A stretch of DNA of 64,000 bases from Sulfitobacter sp. DSM 110093 (GCF_022788715.1 NZ_CP085167.1:679001-743000), one strand, 5' to 3'. Positions 7,907-17,187 are shown, counted from the stretch's first letter. The notes: generated by a model from the letters alone, not told the origin. Made by a program: numbers and translations.

Positions 7907-10429
7907 ATGAGCTTTGTCGCGGCGTTCACAATGATTGCGCTGTGCGGACTGGTCTTGACCTGCGTGATGATCGCCAAGCAAGTCGGCGATCCGGTGAACC
8001 GCTTTGGCGTGTTTGGCGCCGTTGCGGTATTACTATTGAACATCCTTGTGCTGCTGGCATCGGCGCAAGTTCCGCGCGGCGTTTTCTATCGTGATCCGGT
8101 TGAACTTGTCTTGGCGGCTGCGGCGTTTGCCGTGCTGGTGGCCCAAGTCTGGCGGGTTGTGCGCAACCACCGCAAACAGCAGGGCGGCGGCGGTAGCGAA
8201 GAGACCCGCAGAAAATTGCCCGATCTGCTGAATGATCTACCCGTCCAAGCGGCCTTCCTCACGCCTGATATGACTTACGCTTTTGTCAACGATGCCTATA
8301 GCGCGTCCTTTGGGCGACCGGCGCGTGATATTGTGGGCCAGCATCTTTCTCGGATCGTTCCACATGAATTGTTGGACGAAATAACCGCCAACGTTGAAAA
8401 GGCTTTGGCCGGGCGGCAGGTGACATGGCATTTTGATTTTTCCCGCCCGGTTTTGGCCCGCAGCCAAGGGGCGGCGATCTATCAACCGCTGTCCGACCGG
8501 GGGCAGGTGGTAGGTGTGTTGGTCATGGTAATGGGCCGCTCTGCCTTGCAGGACGCGGTTTATGAGGCCGAGATCAGCGCGACAAAGCACGCGCTTGCCG
8601 CCGAAGTCGCAGGCGTGGGCTATTTGGAATGGGATCAGGAGGGCGCGCTGGTTGATGTCTCACCCGAGGTAGAAACTTTGCTGGGGCGCGATGCGCAGAC
8701 TCTGCGCGAGATGTGGCAACAGGGACAGGGGTTCGTTGAACCGCGCAGCCGTGCGACGATCCGCAACAATCTACATATGGCGGGCAGCCGCACGCGCGAC
8801 GTGATCGAAAATATAAAGTTTCTGACCGCCAATGGCCGCCAGATCGAGGCACGCGCCTGTATTCGCCGTGTGGACCGGGGGCAAAACCTGCATCTTTTGG
8901 CCGCGATCCAAGATGTGACCGACCAGCAGAACGTTTTGAGCGATCTGGTCGAAAGCGAAACCCGTTTCCGCGATTTCACCGAAAGTGCGACCGATTGGGT
9001 GTGGGAGATGGATGTCCACCGACGGTTTACGTTCCTTTCAGGCGGGGGGCGTCAAACCGAAGCCGAAATGCCGATTTTCGAGTTGGGCAAAACGCTCACG
9101 GAGGCCGATATCGCACGGCGCAAGGGCGACTATGATGTGTTGCAACAGCGGTTGGCCCGGCAAGCGCCGTTCCGCGATTTGCGCCTGGTGATCCCATTGG
9201 CCGGTGGGCGGGAGCGGTTGATCGACATGTCGGGCAAACCCTTCTTTGATAGTAACGCGCAATTGGCAGGCTATCGCGGCACCTGTTTCGACATGACAGA
9301 GATCACCACAGCAGAGAGTGAGAGGAAAAGCGCGCTGGAAGCTTTGGCGCTCGCGTTTGAGAACATATCGACGATGGTCGCGCTTTTCGACAGCACCGAC
9401 CGGCTCGTTTATTGCAACGAGAAATACCGCGCGACCTATGCTGGGATCGGCGGTGACATTATTGGTCGGCACTTCGATGAGTTGCTGGCGCATTTCACGC
9501 GCACCGGCAAATTGGCCATGTCATCTGAAGGGAAAGTTCGCTGGGGCGAACAACGGCGCGACCGTCGAAACACACCCGCCAAATTCTTTCGCGCACGGTC
9601 GTCAGAGGGGCGCTGGTTGGAGGTTACGGATTATCCCGTGGCCGCAGGGGGGCTTTTGACGATTGCCTCTGACATCACCGAAAAGGTTGAGCGTGAAGAG
9701 CGGCTTCACCGCCATGAAACGGCGCTGCAACTGCTTAACCGGCGCGAGACACTGGGCCAGATGACCGCCGCCATCGCCCATGAATTGAACCAACCTTTAG
9801 CCGCTATTCATAATTTTGCCGCAGGCTGTGTGCTGCGGGCCGAAAACGACCAGCTTGAGAGAAAGGACATGATCTCTGTGCTTAACAACATGCAAAAGCA
9901 ATCTGAGCGTGCAAGTGCCATCCTACGGTCCATGTCGAACTATCTGCACAACGATGACGCAGATCGTGTTGCTGTGGGCTTCACCGAAATCCTCCGCTCG
10001 GTGCAACTGCTGATCCAGCCGGAAAGCTCTGCCACCGGCGTCACTGTGGTGATCGACGATCAATGCAATGATGCCGAACTTCACTGCGCCCGAATTGAGA
10101 TTGAGCAACTGCTGATTAATCTGATCAAGAACGGCATTGATGCCTGCCGGGACGCGGGCCGCCCCGATGCCGAAGTCATTTTGTCCGCCCGCTGCACGGA
10201 GGGTGAGATCGTGGTTGACGTAGCCGACGGAGGGAGCGGCTTTGCTTCGGATATGCCTGCCCAAACGGCTTTCAGCGCCTTCCGGTCGACCAAGGACAAG
10301 GGCCTTGGCGTGGGGTTGGCGATTTGCGAAACGATCGTGCTTTCGCATGGTGGCTCGATCGCCGTGACCAAATCTGATGCAGAGGGGGCCTGCCTGACCG
10401 TACGCCTGCCGGCGGAGGTGAAAGGGTAG
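7907..10429 (+). CDS. multi-PAS sensor histidine kinase
   Basis: An 840-residue membrane kinase. Three hydrophobic segments lie within residues 1-85, followed by four PAS-like modules (about 105-215, 228-335, 347-465, 475-590). The HisKA box MTAAIAHELNQPLAAIHNF puts the phospho-acceptor at His625. The HATPase domain has NLIKNGIDAC (N box), VADGGSGF (G1) and TKDKGLGVGLAI (G2). The H-box style HELNQPL is that of the DctB/FixL/TodS-like HPK4 group. One base separates it from the FixJ-like regulator, its evident partner. The membrane part has little periplasmic loop, so the PAS modules may sense a cytoplasmic or redox signal (inference). Confidence 0.92.
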   Translation: MSFVAAFTMIALCGLVLTCVMIAKQVGDPVNRFGVFGAVAVLLLNILVLLASAQVPRGVFYRDPVELVLAAAAFAVLVAQVWRVVRNHRKQQGGGGSEETRRKLPDLLNDLPVQAAFLTPDMTYAFVNDAYSASFGRPARDIVGQHLSRIVPHELLDEITANVEKALAGRQVTWHFDFSRPVLARSQGAAIYQPLSDRGQVVGVLVMVMGRSALQDAVYEAEISATKHALAAEVAGVGYLEWDQEGALVDVSPEVETLLGRDAQTLREMWQQGQGFVEPRSRATIRNNLHMAGSRTRDVIENIKFLTANGRQIEARACIRRVDRGQNLHLLAAIQDVTDQQNVLSDLVESETRFRDFTESATDWVWEMDVHRRFTFLSGGGRQTEAEMPIFELGKTLTEADIARRKGDYDVLQQRLARQAPFRDLRLVIPLAGGRERLIDMSGKPFFDSNAQLAGYRGTCFDMTEITTAESERKSALEALALAFENISTMVALFDSTDRLVYCNEKYRATYAGIGGDIIGRHFDELLAHFTRTGKLAMSSEGKVRWGEQRRDRRNTPAKFFRARSSEGRWLEVTDYPVAAGGLLTIASDITEKVEREERLHRHETALQLLNRRETLGQMTAAIAHELNQPLAAIHNFAAGCVLRAENDQLERKDMISVLNNMQKQSERASAILRSMSNYLHNDDADRVAVGFTEILRSVQLLIQPESSATGVTVVIDDQCNDAELHCARIEIEQLLINLIKNGIDACRDAGRPDAEVILSARCTEGEIVVDVADGGSGFASDMPAQTAFSAFRSTKDKGLGVGLAICETIVLSHGGSIAVTKSDAEGACLTVRLPAEVKG

Positions 10430-10430
10430 A

Positions 10431-11060
10431 ATGACTGAAGACAGGATCGTTTACATTGTCGACGATGACGCCGCCGTACGGGACTCATTGGTGTGGTTGC
10501 TTGGCTCTGTCGGGCTGCGCGCCCTTTCCTTTGGGTCGGCAGCAGAGTTCCTTGAAGGGTATGAGGATATTGGCACCTGCTGTCTGGTCAGCGATGTGCG
10601 CATGCCGGGGATGAGCGGTCTGGAATTGCAAAAGGCGCTAAACGCACGGGGCATCCAGATACCGCTTATCCTGATGACGGCTTTTGGCGATGTATCGACG
10701 GCGGTCAAAGCGATGAAGGCTGGCGCGGTAGATTTTATTGAAAAGCCCTTCAACAATCAAAACATGCTCGACCTTATCAACAGCGCGCTTCAGGCTGATG
10801 CGGCACGGCGAAAAAGCAAAGAGGTGGCTGTCGAAAATGCGCAATTGCTGGCCCGGCTTACCCCGCAAGAACATCGGGTGTTCGAGCGTGTGGTGGCAGG
10901 GCTGGCCAACCGCGAAATCGGCATTGAGATGGATATTTCGGTCAAGACGGTCGAGGTGCATCGCGCGCGGGTGATGCGCAAGCTAGAGGCCAATTCGGTT
11001 GCGGAATTGGTGCGGTTTCATCTGCACAGTGCACCGCTATCCACGACGGAAGGTGGTTAG
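10431..11060 (+). CDS. FixJ/NarL-type response regulator
   Basis: A 209-residue two-domain regulator. The receiver domain has the acidic pocket DDD at 11-13, phospho-acceptor Asp55 in LVSDVRMPGMSG, and Lys105 in EKPF. The C-terminal LuxR-type HTH (about 144-200; LTPQEHRVFERVVAGLANREI, VKTVEVHRARVMRKL) matches the FixJ/TodT/StyR style. It starts one base after the kinase stop. Target genes are unknown; the neighbouring HAAT transporter is a candidate only by proximity. Confidence 0.93.
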   Translation: MTEDRIVYIVDDDAAVRDSLVWLLGSVGLRALSFGSAAEFLEGYEDIGTCCLVSDVRMPGMSGLELQKALNARGIQIPLILMTAFGDVSTAVKAMKAGAVDFIEKPFNNQNMLDLINSALQADAARRKSKEVAVENAQLLARLTPQEHRVFERVVAGLANREIGIEMDISVKTVEVHRARVMRKLEANSVAELVRFHLHSAPLSTTEGG

Positions 11061-11072
11061 CTGCACCAAAAA

Positions 11073-11100
11073 GCCCCGGCAGCATGAAAACCACCGGGGC
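11073..11100 (-). terminator. Rho-independent terminator of the DegP-like gene
   Basis: GCCCCGG (11073-11079) and CCGGGGC (11094-11100) form a perfect 7-bp stem. Read on the minus strand the stem is followed by TTTTT, so it terminates transcription coming from the protease gene at 11176-12297. Confidence 0.7.
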
Positions 11101-11106
11101 AGGATG

Positions 11107-11168
11107 CCCAGCCCCAGCGAGGGGGAAGGGCTGGGGGTCTTCCCGGCAGCATGAGGATTGCCGGGAAG
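11107..11168. repeat. two further back-to-back hairpins between convergent genes
   Basis: CCCAGCCC (11107-11114) pairs with GGGCTGGG (11128-11135). CTTCCCGGCA (11139-11148) pairs with TGCCGGGAAG (11159-11168) with a 10-base loop. Together with the stem at 11073-11100 there are three perfect hairpins in under 100 bp. GGCAGCATGA occurs both in the first hairpin and at the right-hand one. There is no T-run on the plus side. Confidence 0.65.
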
Positions 11169-11175
11169 GCATGGG

Positions 11176-12297
11176 TCACGCTGGCTTGGGTTTCAGCGCG
11201 CCCACGGTCACGCCGAGGGTCTGTTCCGTGCCCTTGCGCAGGACGACAACCTCCGCTGCGGTCTCTGGTGTTGTGGTGGCCACGGCGCGGGTCAGATCCC
11301 GCAGATCATCCACCTCTGTTTCGCCAAAGGATAGAATGATGTCGCCTTTCTTAAGGCCCGCTTTGGCGGCAGGGCTTTCTTCGCTGATGGCCTCAATCAC
11401 CGCGCCGCGCGGTTCTTCATAGCCCAGCACATTGGCGACCTCGGGGCTCATGGGGCGGATTTGTACGCCAAGCCAACCGCGCTCTACCGTGCCGTCATCA
11501 GCCAAATCCGCGACGATGGTCTGCACCAGATCGGAAGGTACCGAAAAGCCGATCCCGACCGAGCCGCCGCCCGGCGACAAGATCGCGGTGTTCACGCCCA
11601 CGACCTCACCCTCGTTATTGAAAAGCGGCCCGCCTGAGTTGCCTCGGTTGATCGCCGCATCGGTTTGGATGAAGTCATCAAACGGCCCGGCCTGAATGTC
11701 ACGCGACAGGGCCGAGATGATACCGGACGTTACGGTTCCCCCCAAACCAAAGGGGTTGCCCACGGCCACAACCTCATCACCAACCCGTAGGGTTTTGGAT
11801 GTGCCGAATTCGACTTTGGGCAGGTCCACATCCGCTTTGATTTTGAGCACAGCAATATCTGTCATCGCATCGCTGCCCACAACTTCGGCGTCAAAACTGC
11901 GGCCATCTGCAAGGTTCACGGTTACAGTCTCGGCGCCCGCGACGACGTGATGGTTAGTTACGATCTGGCCGTCTTCGGAAACGATGAAGCCGGACCCAAG
12001 CCCTTGGCGCGGGGTGGGCGCGGTGCCGTTCTGGTTGGGCAACATTTGCTCAAACCGGCGGCGCAGTTCTTCGGGCATGCCGGGGGGAAGCTGCTGTTGG
12101 AACTGCGTATTTTGCTGTTTGGCGGTCACCTCGATAAAGACCACGGCGGGAGAGACGGCCTCGACCAAGTCGGCATAGCCGCCTGCCGGTACGGCCAGCG
12201 CGGCTGTGGGGGCAAGCGCCAGCATTGGGGTCGCGGCGACGGCAGCGCTCAGCGCAAGGGCGGCGGCGCGGGGGGCCTTGGAAAGAGTCTGGTTCAT
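11176..12297 (-). CDS. degP: DegP/HtrA-family periplasmic serine protease with one PDZ domain
   Basis: A 373-residue trypsin-like protease and chaperone of the envelope stress response. The signal peptide is at residues 1-36. The catalytic triad reads as His117 (TNHHVVAG), Asp147 (AMTDIAVLKI) and Ser221 (NRGNSGGPLF). One PDZ domain follows (about 270-360; GWLGVQIRPM, AGLKKGDIILSF); classical DegP has two PDZ domains, so this is closer to DegS/HhoB in length. Start 12297 is set by AAGGAG seven bases upstream. It is divergent from an OmpR-type two-component pair, the arrangement found for envelope stress regulons. Control by that pair is inference. Confidence 0.92.
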   Translation of the reverse strand: MNQTLSKAPRAAALALSAAVAATPMLALAPTAALAVPAGGYADLVEAVSPAVVFIEVTAKQQNTQFQQQLPPGMPEELRRRFEQMLPNQNGTAPTPRQGLGSGFIVSEDGQIVTNHHVVAGAETVTVNLADGRSFDAEVVGSDAMTDIAVLKIKADVDLPKVEFGTSKTLRVGDEVVAVGNPFGLGGTVTSGIISALSRDIQAGPFDDFIQTDAAINRGNSGGPLFNNEGEVVGVNTAILSPGGGSVGIGFSVPSDLVQTIVADLADDGTVERGWLGVQIRPMSPEVANVLGYEEPRGAVIEAISEESPAAKAGLKKGDIILSFGETEVDDLRDLTRAVATTTPETAAEVVVLRKGTEQTLGVTVGALKPKPA

Positions 12298-12459
12298 GAG
12301 ATGCTCCTTGCTGTGCATTCAGTGTTTCTGGACCCCTATCTGGGGGCCGCGTTTTACAGCGTCGTCGCAGGCGCTATACAAATCTGTGAGAATGCAGGCG
12401 GCGGGATGCACGGGCGGCAGAATTGCCTTACCTCTTGGCTGAACCTAGATGAGACCGCG

Positions 12460-13131
12460 ATGAAACTGCTTGTTGTCGAAGACGATGCCACCACCAGCAC
12501 CTATATCGCGCGCGGCCTGCGCGAAGAGGGGCATGCGGTGGATGTGGTGGCCGATGGCCGCGACGGTTTGGTGCAGGCCACCACCGGGCAATATGATGTG
12601 TTGATCCTTGATCGGATGCTGCCCGAGTTGGACGGGCTGACGCTGCTGAAAACCCTGCGTGGGGCGGGCAATGCCACGCCGGTGTTGCTGCTCACGGCGA
12701 TGGGCGCGGTGGAGGATCGGATCGACGGGCTGAACGCCGGGGCGGATGATTATCTGGTCAAGCCCTTCGCCTTTGGCGAGTTGTCGGCGCGGGTAAATGC
12801 CTTGGCACGTCGTCCGCAGGCGTTGGAGCAGGAAACCACCCTGCGGGCCGGTGATCTGACGATGGACCTCATCAGCCGCCGGGTCACGCGCGCGGGGCAG
12901 GACATCGACTTGCTGCCGCGCGAATTTGCCCTGCTGGAGCATCTGCTGCGCCGTAAAGGCCGGGTGCAGACGCGAACCATGCTGCTTGAGGCGGTCTGGG
13001 ACATTTCCTTTGACCCGATGACCAATGTGGTCGAAACCCACATCAGCCGGTTGCGCGCCAAGGTGGACAGGCCCTTTGACACCGAGTTGATCCAAACCGT
13101 GCGCGGCGCGGGCTATAGGATCGACGCATGA
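12460..13131 (+). CDS. OmpR/PhoB-type response regulator
   Basis: A 223-residue regulator. The receiver domain has EDD at 7-9, phospho-acceptor Asp51 (LILDRMLPELDGL) and a Lys in VKPFAFGEL. The C-terminal winged helix has LLPREFALLEHLLRRKGRVQ and VVETHISRLRAKVD. It resembles QseB/TctD/PhoP regulators. The frame is open far upstream, but MKLLVVEDD is the family's usual N-terminus. The ATGA overlap at 13128 couples it to the kinase. Confidence 0.93.
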   Translation: MKLLVVEDDATTSTYIARGLREEGHAVDVVADGRDGLVQATTGQYDVLILDRMLPELDGLTLLKTLRGAGNATPVLLLTAMGAVEDRIDGLNAGADDYLVKPFAFGELSARVNALARRPQALEQETTLRAGDLTMDLISRRVTRAGQDIDLLPREFALLEHLLRRKGRVQTRTMLLEAVWDISFDPMTNVVETHISRLRAKVDRPFDTELIQTVRGAGYRIDA

Positions 13132-14477
13132 GGGCGCGGCTGGCGGGGCTGTGGCGTTCGATGCCGCTGCGGTTGGCGCTTCTGCTGGTGTTTTTGTTCA
13201 CTATCGTCAGTCTTTTAAGCCTCGCCGCCAGTTATGCGGTCACGCAGCGGTCGTTCGAGCAGGCCATCCGCGCCGATCTCGCGCAGGACATGGCGGGCTT
13301 TCGCGCCGCCCCGGGCGCCTCGGCGCTGGCGCGGCTGGTCGAGGCGGAATCGCGTGAGACTGATCCCAACCGGCTGATCCTAAGCTACATTGGCCCCAAT
13401 GGCCGTATTTATGGCAACGGTGCGATCGCGCGGGATAATGAGGGCTATCACATCGTCTCAATCGGCGCGGCGCGGGCGCAGTATGACGGGGTTTATCTGA
13501 CCCTGACCGACACGCTTTATGGTGGGCTTTTGACCATCGCGCGCAGCCGGGCCGAGATCACGGCTCTGCGCGAGGTTTTTGTAAATATCTTGCTGGTGAG
13601 CCTGTTGCCCACGGTGCTGATCGCACTTTCGGGCGGGTTGATCCTTGCCCGACGTTCCAAACGGCATGTCGAGGTGATCCGCGGCACGCTGGATCGGCTG
13701 ACCACGGGCGATCTAACCGCGCGGGTGGCACCGGGTGCGCGCTGGTCGGATGACCTCCTGCGCATCGGTGAGGCGGTCAACCAAATGGCCCGAGCGCAGG
13801 AAACTTCTGTGGCGGCGCTGCGGCAGGTGTCACTGGATATCGCCCATGACCTGAAGACCCCGATCCAACGTGTCTCGGTGCATCTGGACGATCTCGACCG
13901 GGCCGAGGCGACAGGCGAAGACCGGGTCGAGCCGTTGGCCCGTGCGCGTGCCGAATTGGACGGCATCGCCGCAATCTTTCAATCCCTGCTGCAACTCGCG
14001 CAGGTAGAGCAGGGCGACGCCCGCGCCCATTTCACCCCTGTCGACCTGACCGCGCTGTGCCGAACCATGGTCGAGCTTTATGAGCCCGCAGCGGGCGAAC
14101 AGGGCAAGCGCCTGATCTGCAGCATGCCGGAAACGCCTGCCCATGTCACAGGTGACCGTGCGCTGCTGGGTCAGATGATTGCCAACCTGATCGAGAATGC
14201 CCTGCGCCATTCTGGTGACGCCGAGGCGGTGGACATTTCGCTGGAACAGACTGCCGGTCAGGTCACACTCAATGTCGCAGATGGCGGCCCCGGCATTCCC
14301 GCAGCAGACCGCGACAAAGTGTTGCAGCGGCTCTATCGGCTTGATCGCAGCCGGGGTACGCCGGGCCATGGGCTGGGGCTGGCGCTGGTCGATGGGGTCG
14401 TGAAACTGCACCGGGCAAGGCTGGAACTCATCGACAACGCGCCGGGGCTGCGTGTGGTGGTGACATTCGAGCGATAG
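13128..14477 (+). CDS. two-component sensor histidine kinase
   Basis: A 449-residue kinase with two membrane helices (about 15-38 and 150-175) bracketing a periplasmic sensor loop of some 110 residues. These are followed by a HAMP region (about 172-225), a HisKA domain with His240 in DIAHDLKTPIQR, and an HATPase domain (NLIENALRHS, VADGGPGIP, GTPGHGLGLALV). It forms an operon with the preceding OmpR-type regulator. Its cognate signal is unknown; the divergent DegP-like protease suggests an envelope-related one. Confidence 0.93.
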   Translation: MRARLAGLWRSMPLRLALLLVFLFTIVSLLSLAASYAVTQRSFEQAIRADLAQDMAGFRAAPGASALARLVEAESRETDPNRLILSYIGPNGRIYGNGAIARDNEGYHIVSIGAARAQYDGVYLTLTDTLYGGLLTIARSRAEITALREVFVNILLVSLLPTVLIALSGGLILARRSKRHVEVIRGTLDRLTTGDLTARVAPGARWSDDLLRIGEAVNQMARAQETSVAALRQVSLDIAHDLKTPIQRVSVHLDDLDRAEATGEDRVEPLARARAELDGIAAIFQSLLQLAQVEQGDARAHFTPVDLTALCRTMVELYEPAAGEQGKRLICSMPETPAHVTGDRALLGQMIANLIENALRHSGDAEAVDISLEQTAGQVTLNVADGGPGIPAADRDKVLQRLYRLDRSRGTPGHGLGLALVDGVVKLHRARLELIDNAPGLRVVVTFER

Positions 14478-14567
14478 TCGATCCGTCAGCGGCTGCGGCA
14501 ATTTAGCCTGTGCCACTACACCCCCCCGGTCCTATATAGGTCAGGAAACAACACGCGGGGGCTTCTC

Positions 14568-15986
14568 ATGCTCGACGGTTACACCGCCGAAATCCTAGCG
14601 CGGGTGCAGTTTGCATTCACGGTTTCATTTCACATCATCTTTCCGGCCTTCTCAATCGGATTGGCAAGTTTTCTGGCCGTGCTCAACGCGCTGTGGCTGT
14701 GGAAACGCGAAGAGACCTATCTGAAGCTCTTTAATTATTGGAAGAAAATCTTTGCCGTGGCCTTTGGCATGGGGGTCGTCTCGGGCATCGTCATGTCCTA
14801 CCAGATCGGCACCAACTGGTCGGTGTTTTCTGACAAGGCCGGGCCGGTCGTCGGGCCGCTGATGGCCTATGAGGTGCTTTCGGCCTTTTTCCTCGAAGCC
14901 GGTTTCCTTGGCATCATGCTCTTTGGCCGCAAGCGGGTGGGCGACGGGCTGCATATGTTCGCCACAGCGCTTGTGGCACTGGGCACGCTGGCCTCGGCCA
15001 CATGGATCTTGTCGGTCAACAGTTGGATGCAGACGCCTGCGGGCTTTGGCATCAATGACGTAGGTCAATTCGTGCCCGAGGACTGGTGGGCGATCGTTTT
15101 CAACCCCTCTTTCCCCTACCGGTTGGTGCATATGGTGCTTGCGGCCTATCTGACCACAGCACTGGTCGTGGGCGCGGTCGGCGGCTTGCACTTGCTGCGC
15201 GATCACGCCGACCGGGCCGCGCGGCGGATGTTCTCTATGGCGATGTGGATGCTGCTGTTGGTCACGCCGTTGCAAATTCTGGCGGGTGACATGCATGGCC
15301 TTAACACGCTGGAGCATCAGCCCGCCAAGGTCATGGCGATGGAGGGGCATTACGACAGCCACCCTGACGGTGCTCCGCTGATCCTGTTCGGCATCCCGAA
15401 CCCCGACGAAAAGCGCATCGATTATGCCATTGAGATACCTAAATTGTCGTCGCTGATCTTGAAGCATCACCTGAATGCGCCCTTGGATGGGTTGGATACG
15501 ATCCCGGACGAGGATGAGCCACCGGTGGCGATTGTCTTCTGGTCATTCCGCATCATGATCGCGCTTGGGTTTGCGATGCTGGGGCTGGGTCTTTGGGCTG
15601 CGCTGGCGCGGCTGCGGGGGCGACTTTACGATGCGCCGCTGTTGCACCGTCTGGCGCTGCTGATGGGGCCGACCGGATTTGTTGCGGTGCTAGCAGGCTG
15701 GATCACAACAGAAGTGGGGCGTCAGCCCTTCACCGTTTACGGGCTGCTGCGGACCTCTGACAGCCTTGCCCCGGTCGAGGCGCCGGCGGTGGCAACCTCG
15801 CTCATTGCCTTTATCGTGGTGTATTTCTTCGTTTTTGGCGCGGGCACTTGGTACATTGTGGCCATGATGCGCAAACCGGTTGTAGATCGCGCGCTTGAAG
15901 ACGAACGCGACGATGCACAAGACGATGGACCCGTGCTTGCTGTTGGCGCAGAAGCCGCCCATCGCGGCAAACCGAAGGAGAGCTGA
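14568..15986 (+). CDS. cydA: cytochrome bd-type quinol oxidase subunit I
   Basis: A 472-residue membrane subunit carrying the quinol site and the hemes. Candidate heme ligands are His22 (FTVSFHIIFP), His188 (PYRLVHMVL) and Met330 (FWSFRIMIAL). GWITTEVGRQPFTVYGLLRT marks the C-terminal half. The Q-loop between about residues 250 and 320 is short, as in the cyanide-insensitive CioA type rather than the long-loop E. coli CydA. It has a hydrophilic acidic C-terminal tail. It oxidises ubiquinol and reduces oxygen with high affinity. cydB follows after one base. Confidence 0.94.
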   Translation: MLDGYTAEILARVQFAFTVSFHIIFPAFSIGLASFLAVLNALWLWKREETYLKLFNYWKKIFAVAFGMGVVSGIVMSYQIGTNWSVFSDKAGPVVGPLMAYEVLSAFFLEAGFLGIMLFGRKRVGDGLHMFATALVALGTLASATWILSVNSWMQTPAGFGINDVGQFVPEDWWAIVFNPSFPYRLVHMVLAAYLTTALVVGAVGGLHLLRDHADRAARRMFSMAMWMLLLVTPLQILAGDMHGLNTLEHQPAKVMAMEGHYDSHPDGAPLILFGIPNPDEKRIDYAIEIPKLSSLILKHHLNAPLDGLDTIPDEDEPPVAIVFWSFRIMIALGFAMLGLGLWAALARLRGRLYDAPLLHRLALLMGPTGFVAVLAGWITTEVGRQPFTVYGLLRTSDSLAPVEAPAVATSLIAFIVVYFFVFGAGTWYIVAMMRKPVVDRALEDERDDAQDDGPVLAVGAEAAHRGKPKES

Positions 15987-15987
15987 G

Positions 15988-16995
15988 ATGTTGGGATTTG
16001 AACTGTCGTTCATCTGGGCCGGGATCATCGCCGCTGCGGTGCTGATCTATGTCATCCTTGATGGGTTTGATCTGGGCGTGGGGCTGTTGTTCCCGATGAC
16101 CAAGGACGAGGGCGAGCGTAACGTGATGATGAACTCGGTCGCGCCCATCTGGGACGGCAATGAGACTTGGCTGGTGCTGGGCGGTGGCGGGTTGTTCGCC
16201 GTTTTCCCGCTGGCCTATGCGGTGGTGATGCCTGCGCTTTACATGCCGATCATCCTGATGCTGCTGGGCCTTATCTTTCGCGGCGTAGCGTTTGAGTACC
16301 GTTGGCGCACGAAGCGTTGGAAACCTCTTTGGGATATGGCGTTTTTTGGGGGCTCGCTGGTGGCCTCCTTCTGTCAGGGCATCGCCCTTGGCGCGCTGGT
16401 GCAGGGGATCGAAATCGAAGGCCGCGCCTATGCGGGTGGCTGGTGGGATTGGTTCACGCCCTTTTCGATCTTGACCGGCGTGGCCGTGACCGTGGGCTAT
16501 GCTTTGCTGGGCGCGACATGGCTTAACATGAAGCTCGAAGGCCGCATTCAGGCGCATATGCGCCGCCTTGCATGGCCGCTGGCGGTGGCGACACTGGTCT
16601 TCATGGGGTTGGTCAGCCTTTGGACGCCTTTCACCGATGCAGTCTATTTCGAGCGTTGGTTCGCATGGCCCACCGCGCTCTTCAGCGGTTTGGTGCCGCT
16701 CTTGGTGGCGCTTGCGGCCTTTGGGATGCTGCGCGGTTTGCAACGCAAGGCTGACATTCAGCCGTTCCTCTGTGCGCAGGCGCTTTTTGTGTTGGGCTTC
16801 ATAGGCATCGGGATCAGCTTTTATCCGCATATGGTGCCGCCAAGCCTGACCATCGCCGATGCCGCCGCCCCCGATGAAAGCCTGATGTTCGCGCTGGTCG
16901 GCACGCTGGTGCTGCTGCCGCTGATTCTCAGCTACACGGCCTATGCCTATTGGGTGTTTCGCGGCAAGATCGACCCTGAGGAGGGCTATCACTGA
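15988..16995 (+). CDS. cydB: cytochrome bd-type quinol oxidase subunit II
   Basis: A 335-residue subunit with eight or more hydrophobic helices and the family's LDGFDLGVGLLFP near residue 22 and WDGNETWLVLGGGGLFAVFP near 52. The start at 15988 has AAGGAG seven bases upstream. It partners with cydA, and its stop overlaps the start of a small third subunit gene (TGATG). Confidence 0.95.
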   Translation: MLGFELSFIWAGIIAAAVLIYVILDGFDLGVGLLFPMTKDEGERNVMMNSVAPIWDGNETWLVLGGGGLFAVFPLAYAVVMPALYMPIILMLLGLIFRGVAFEYRWRTKRWKPLWDMAFFGGSLVASFCQGIALGALVQGIEIEGRAYAGGWWDWFTPFSILTGVAVTVGYALLGATWLNMKLEGRIQAHMRRLAWPLAVATLVFMGLVSLWTPFTDAVYFERWFAWPTALFSGLVPLLVALAAFGMLRGLQRKADIQPFLCAQALFVLGFIGIGISFYPHMVPPSLTIADAAAPDESLMFALVGTLVLLPLILSYTAYAYWVFRGKIDPEEGYH

Positions 16996-17105
16996 TGCGC
17001 AAATGGCTGAAACGCAGCGGCTGGTTCGTGGCGCTTTGGCTGGCCAGCGTGTTGCTGCTGGCGGTGGTAGCCTATGGCATCCGTCTGGTGATCATGCCCA
17101 ACTGA
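16995..17105 (+). CDS. 36-residue DUF2474-like small subunit of cytochrome bd
   Basis: A microprotein (MRKWLKRSGWFVALWL then a Leu/Val-rich helix, ending VIMPN) with a basic N-terminus and one transmembrane segment. Its ATG overlaps the cydB stop, so it is translationally coupled. Small single-helix proteins of the DUF2474/CydX kind follow cydAB or cioAB in many proteobacteria and stabilise the oxidase. The W-L-K-R-S-G-W-F pattern fits DUF2474. It is short enough to be missed by routine gene calling. Confidence 0.82.
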   Translation: MRKWLKRSGWFVALWLASVLLLAVVAYGIRLVIMPN

Positions 17106-17187
17106 CGCAGCGATGCGGCTTGCGGGCCTTGCCAAGGGCACGCGCTTCTGGCCTCTTCGGGCCAAAGCAGCACGAAAGGACAGCCCG

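Noticed and set aside
11073..11168. Repeated hairpins considered as a CRISPR fragment
   Set aside because: The stems differ in sequence and length and there are no equal spacers or cas genes.
11947..12459. Long N-terminal extension of the OmpR-type regulator frame
   Set aside because: It runs antisense into the DegP-like gene; the receiver domain begins exactly at MKLLVVEDD (12460).
15811..16992. Long minus-strand open frame (393 codons) across cydA-cydB
   Set aside because: It is antisense to clear cydB sequence and its translation is rich in His, Arg and Gln with no domain; it is a GC-driven shadow.
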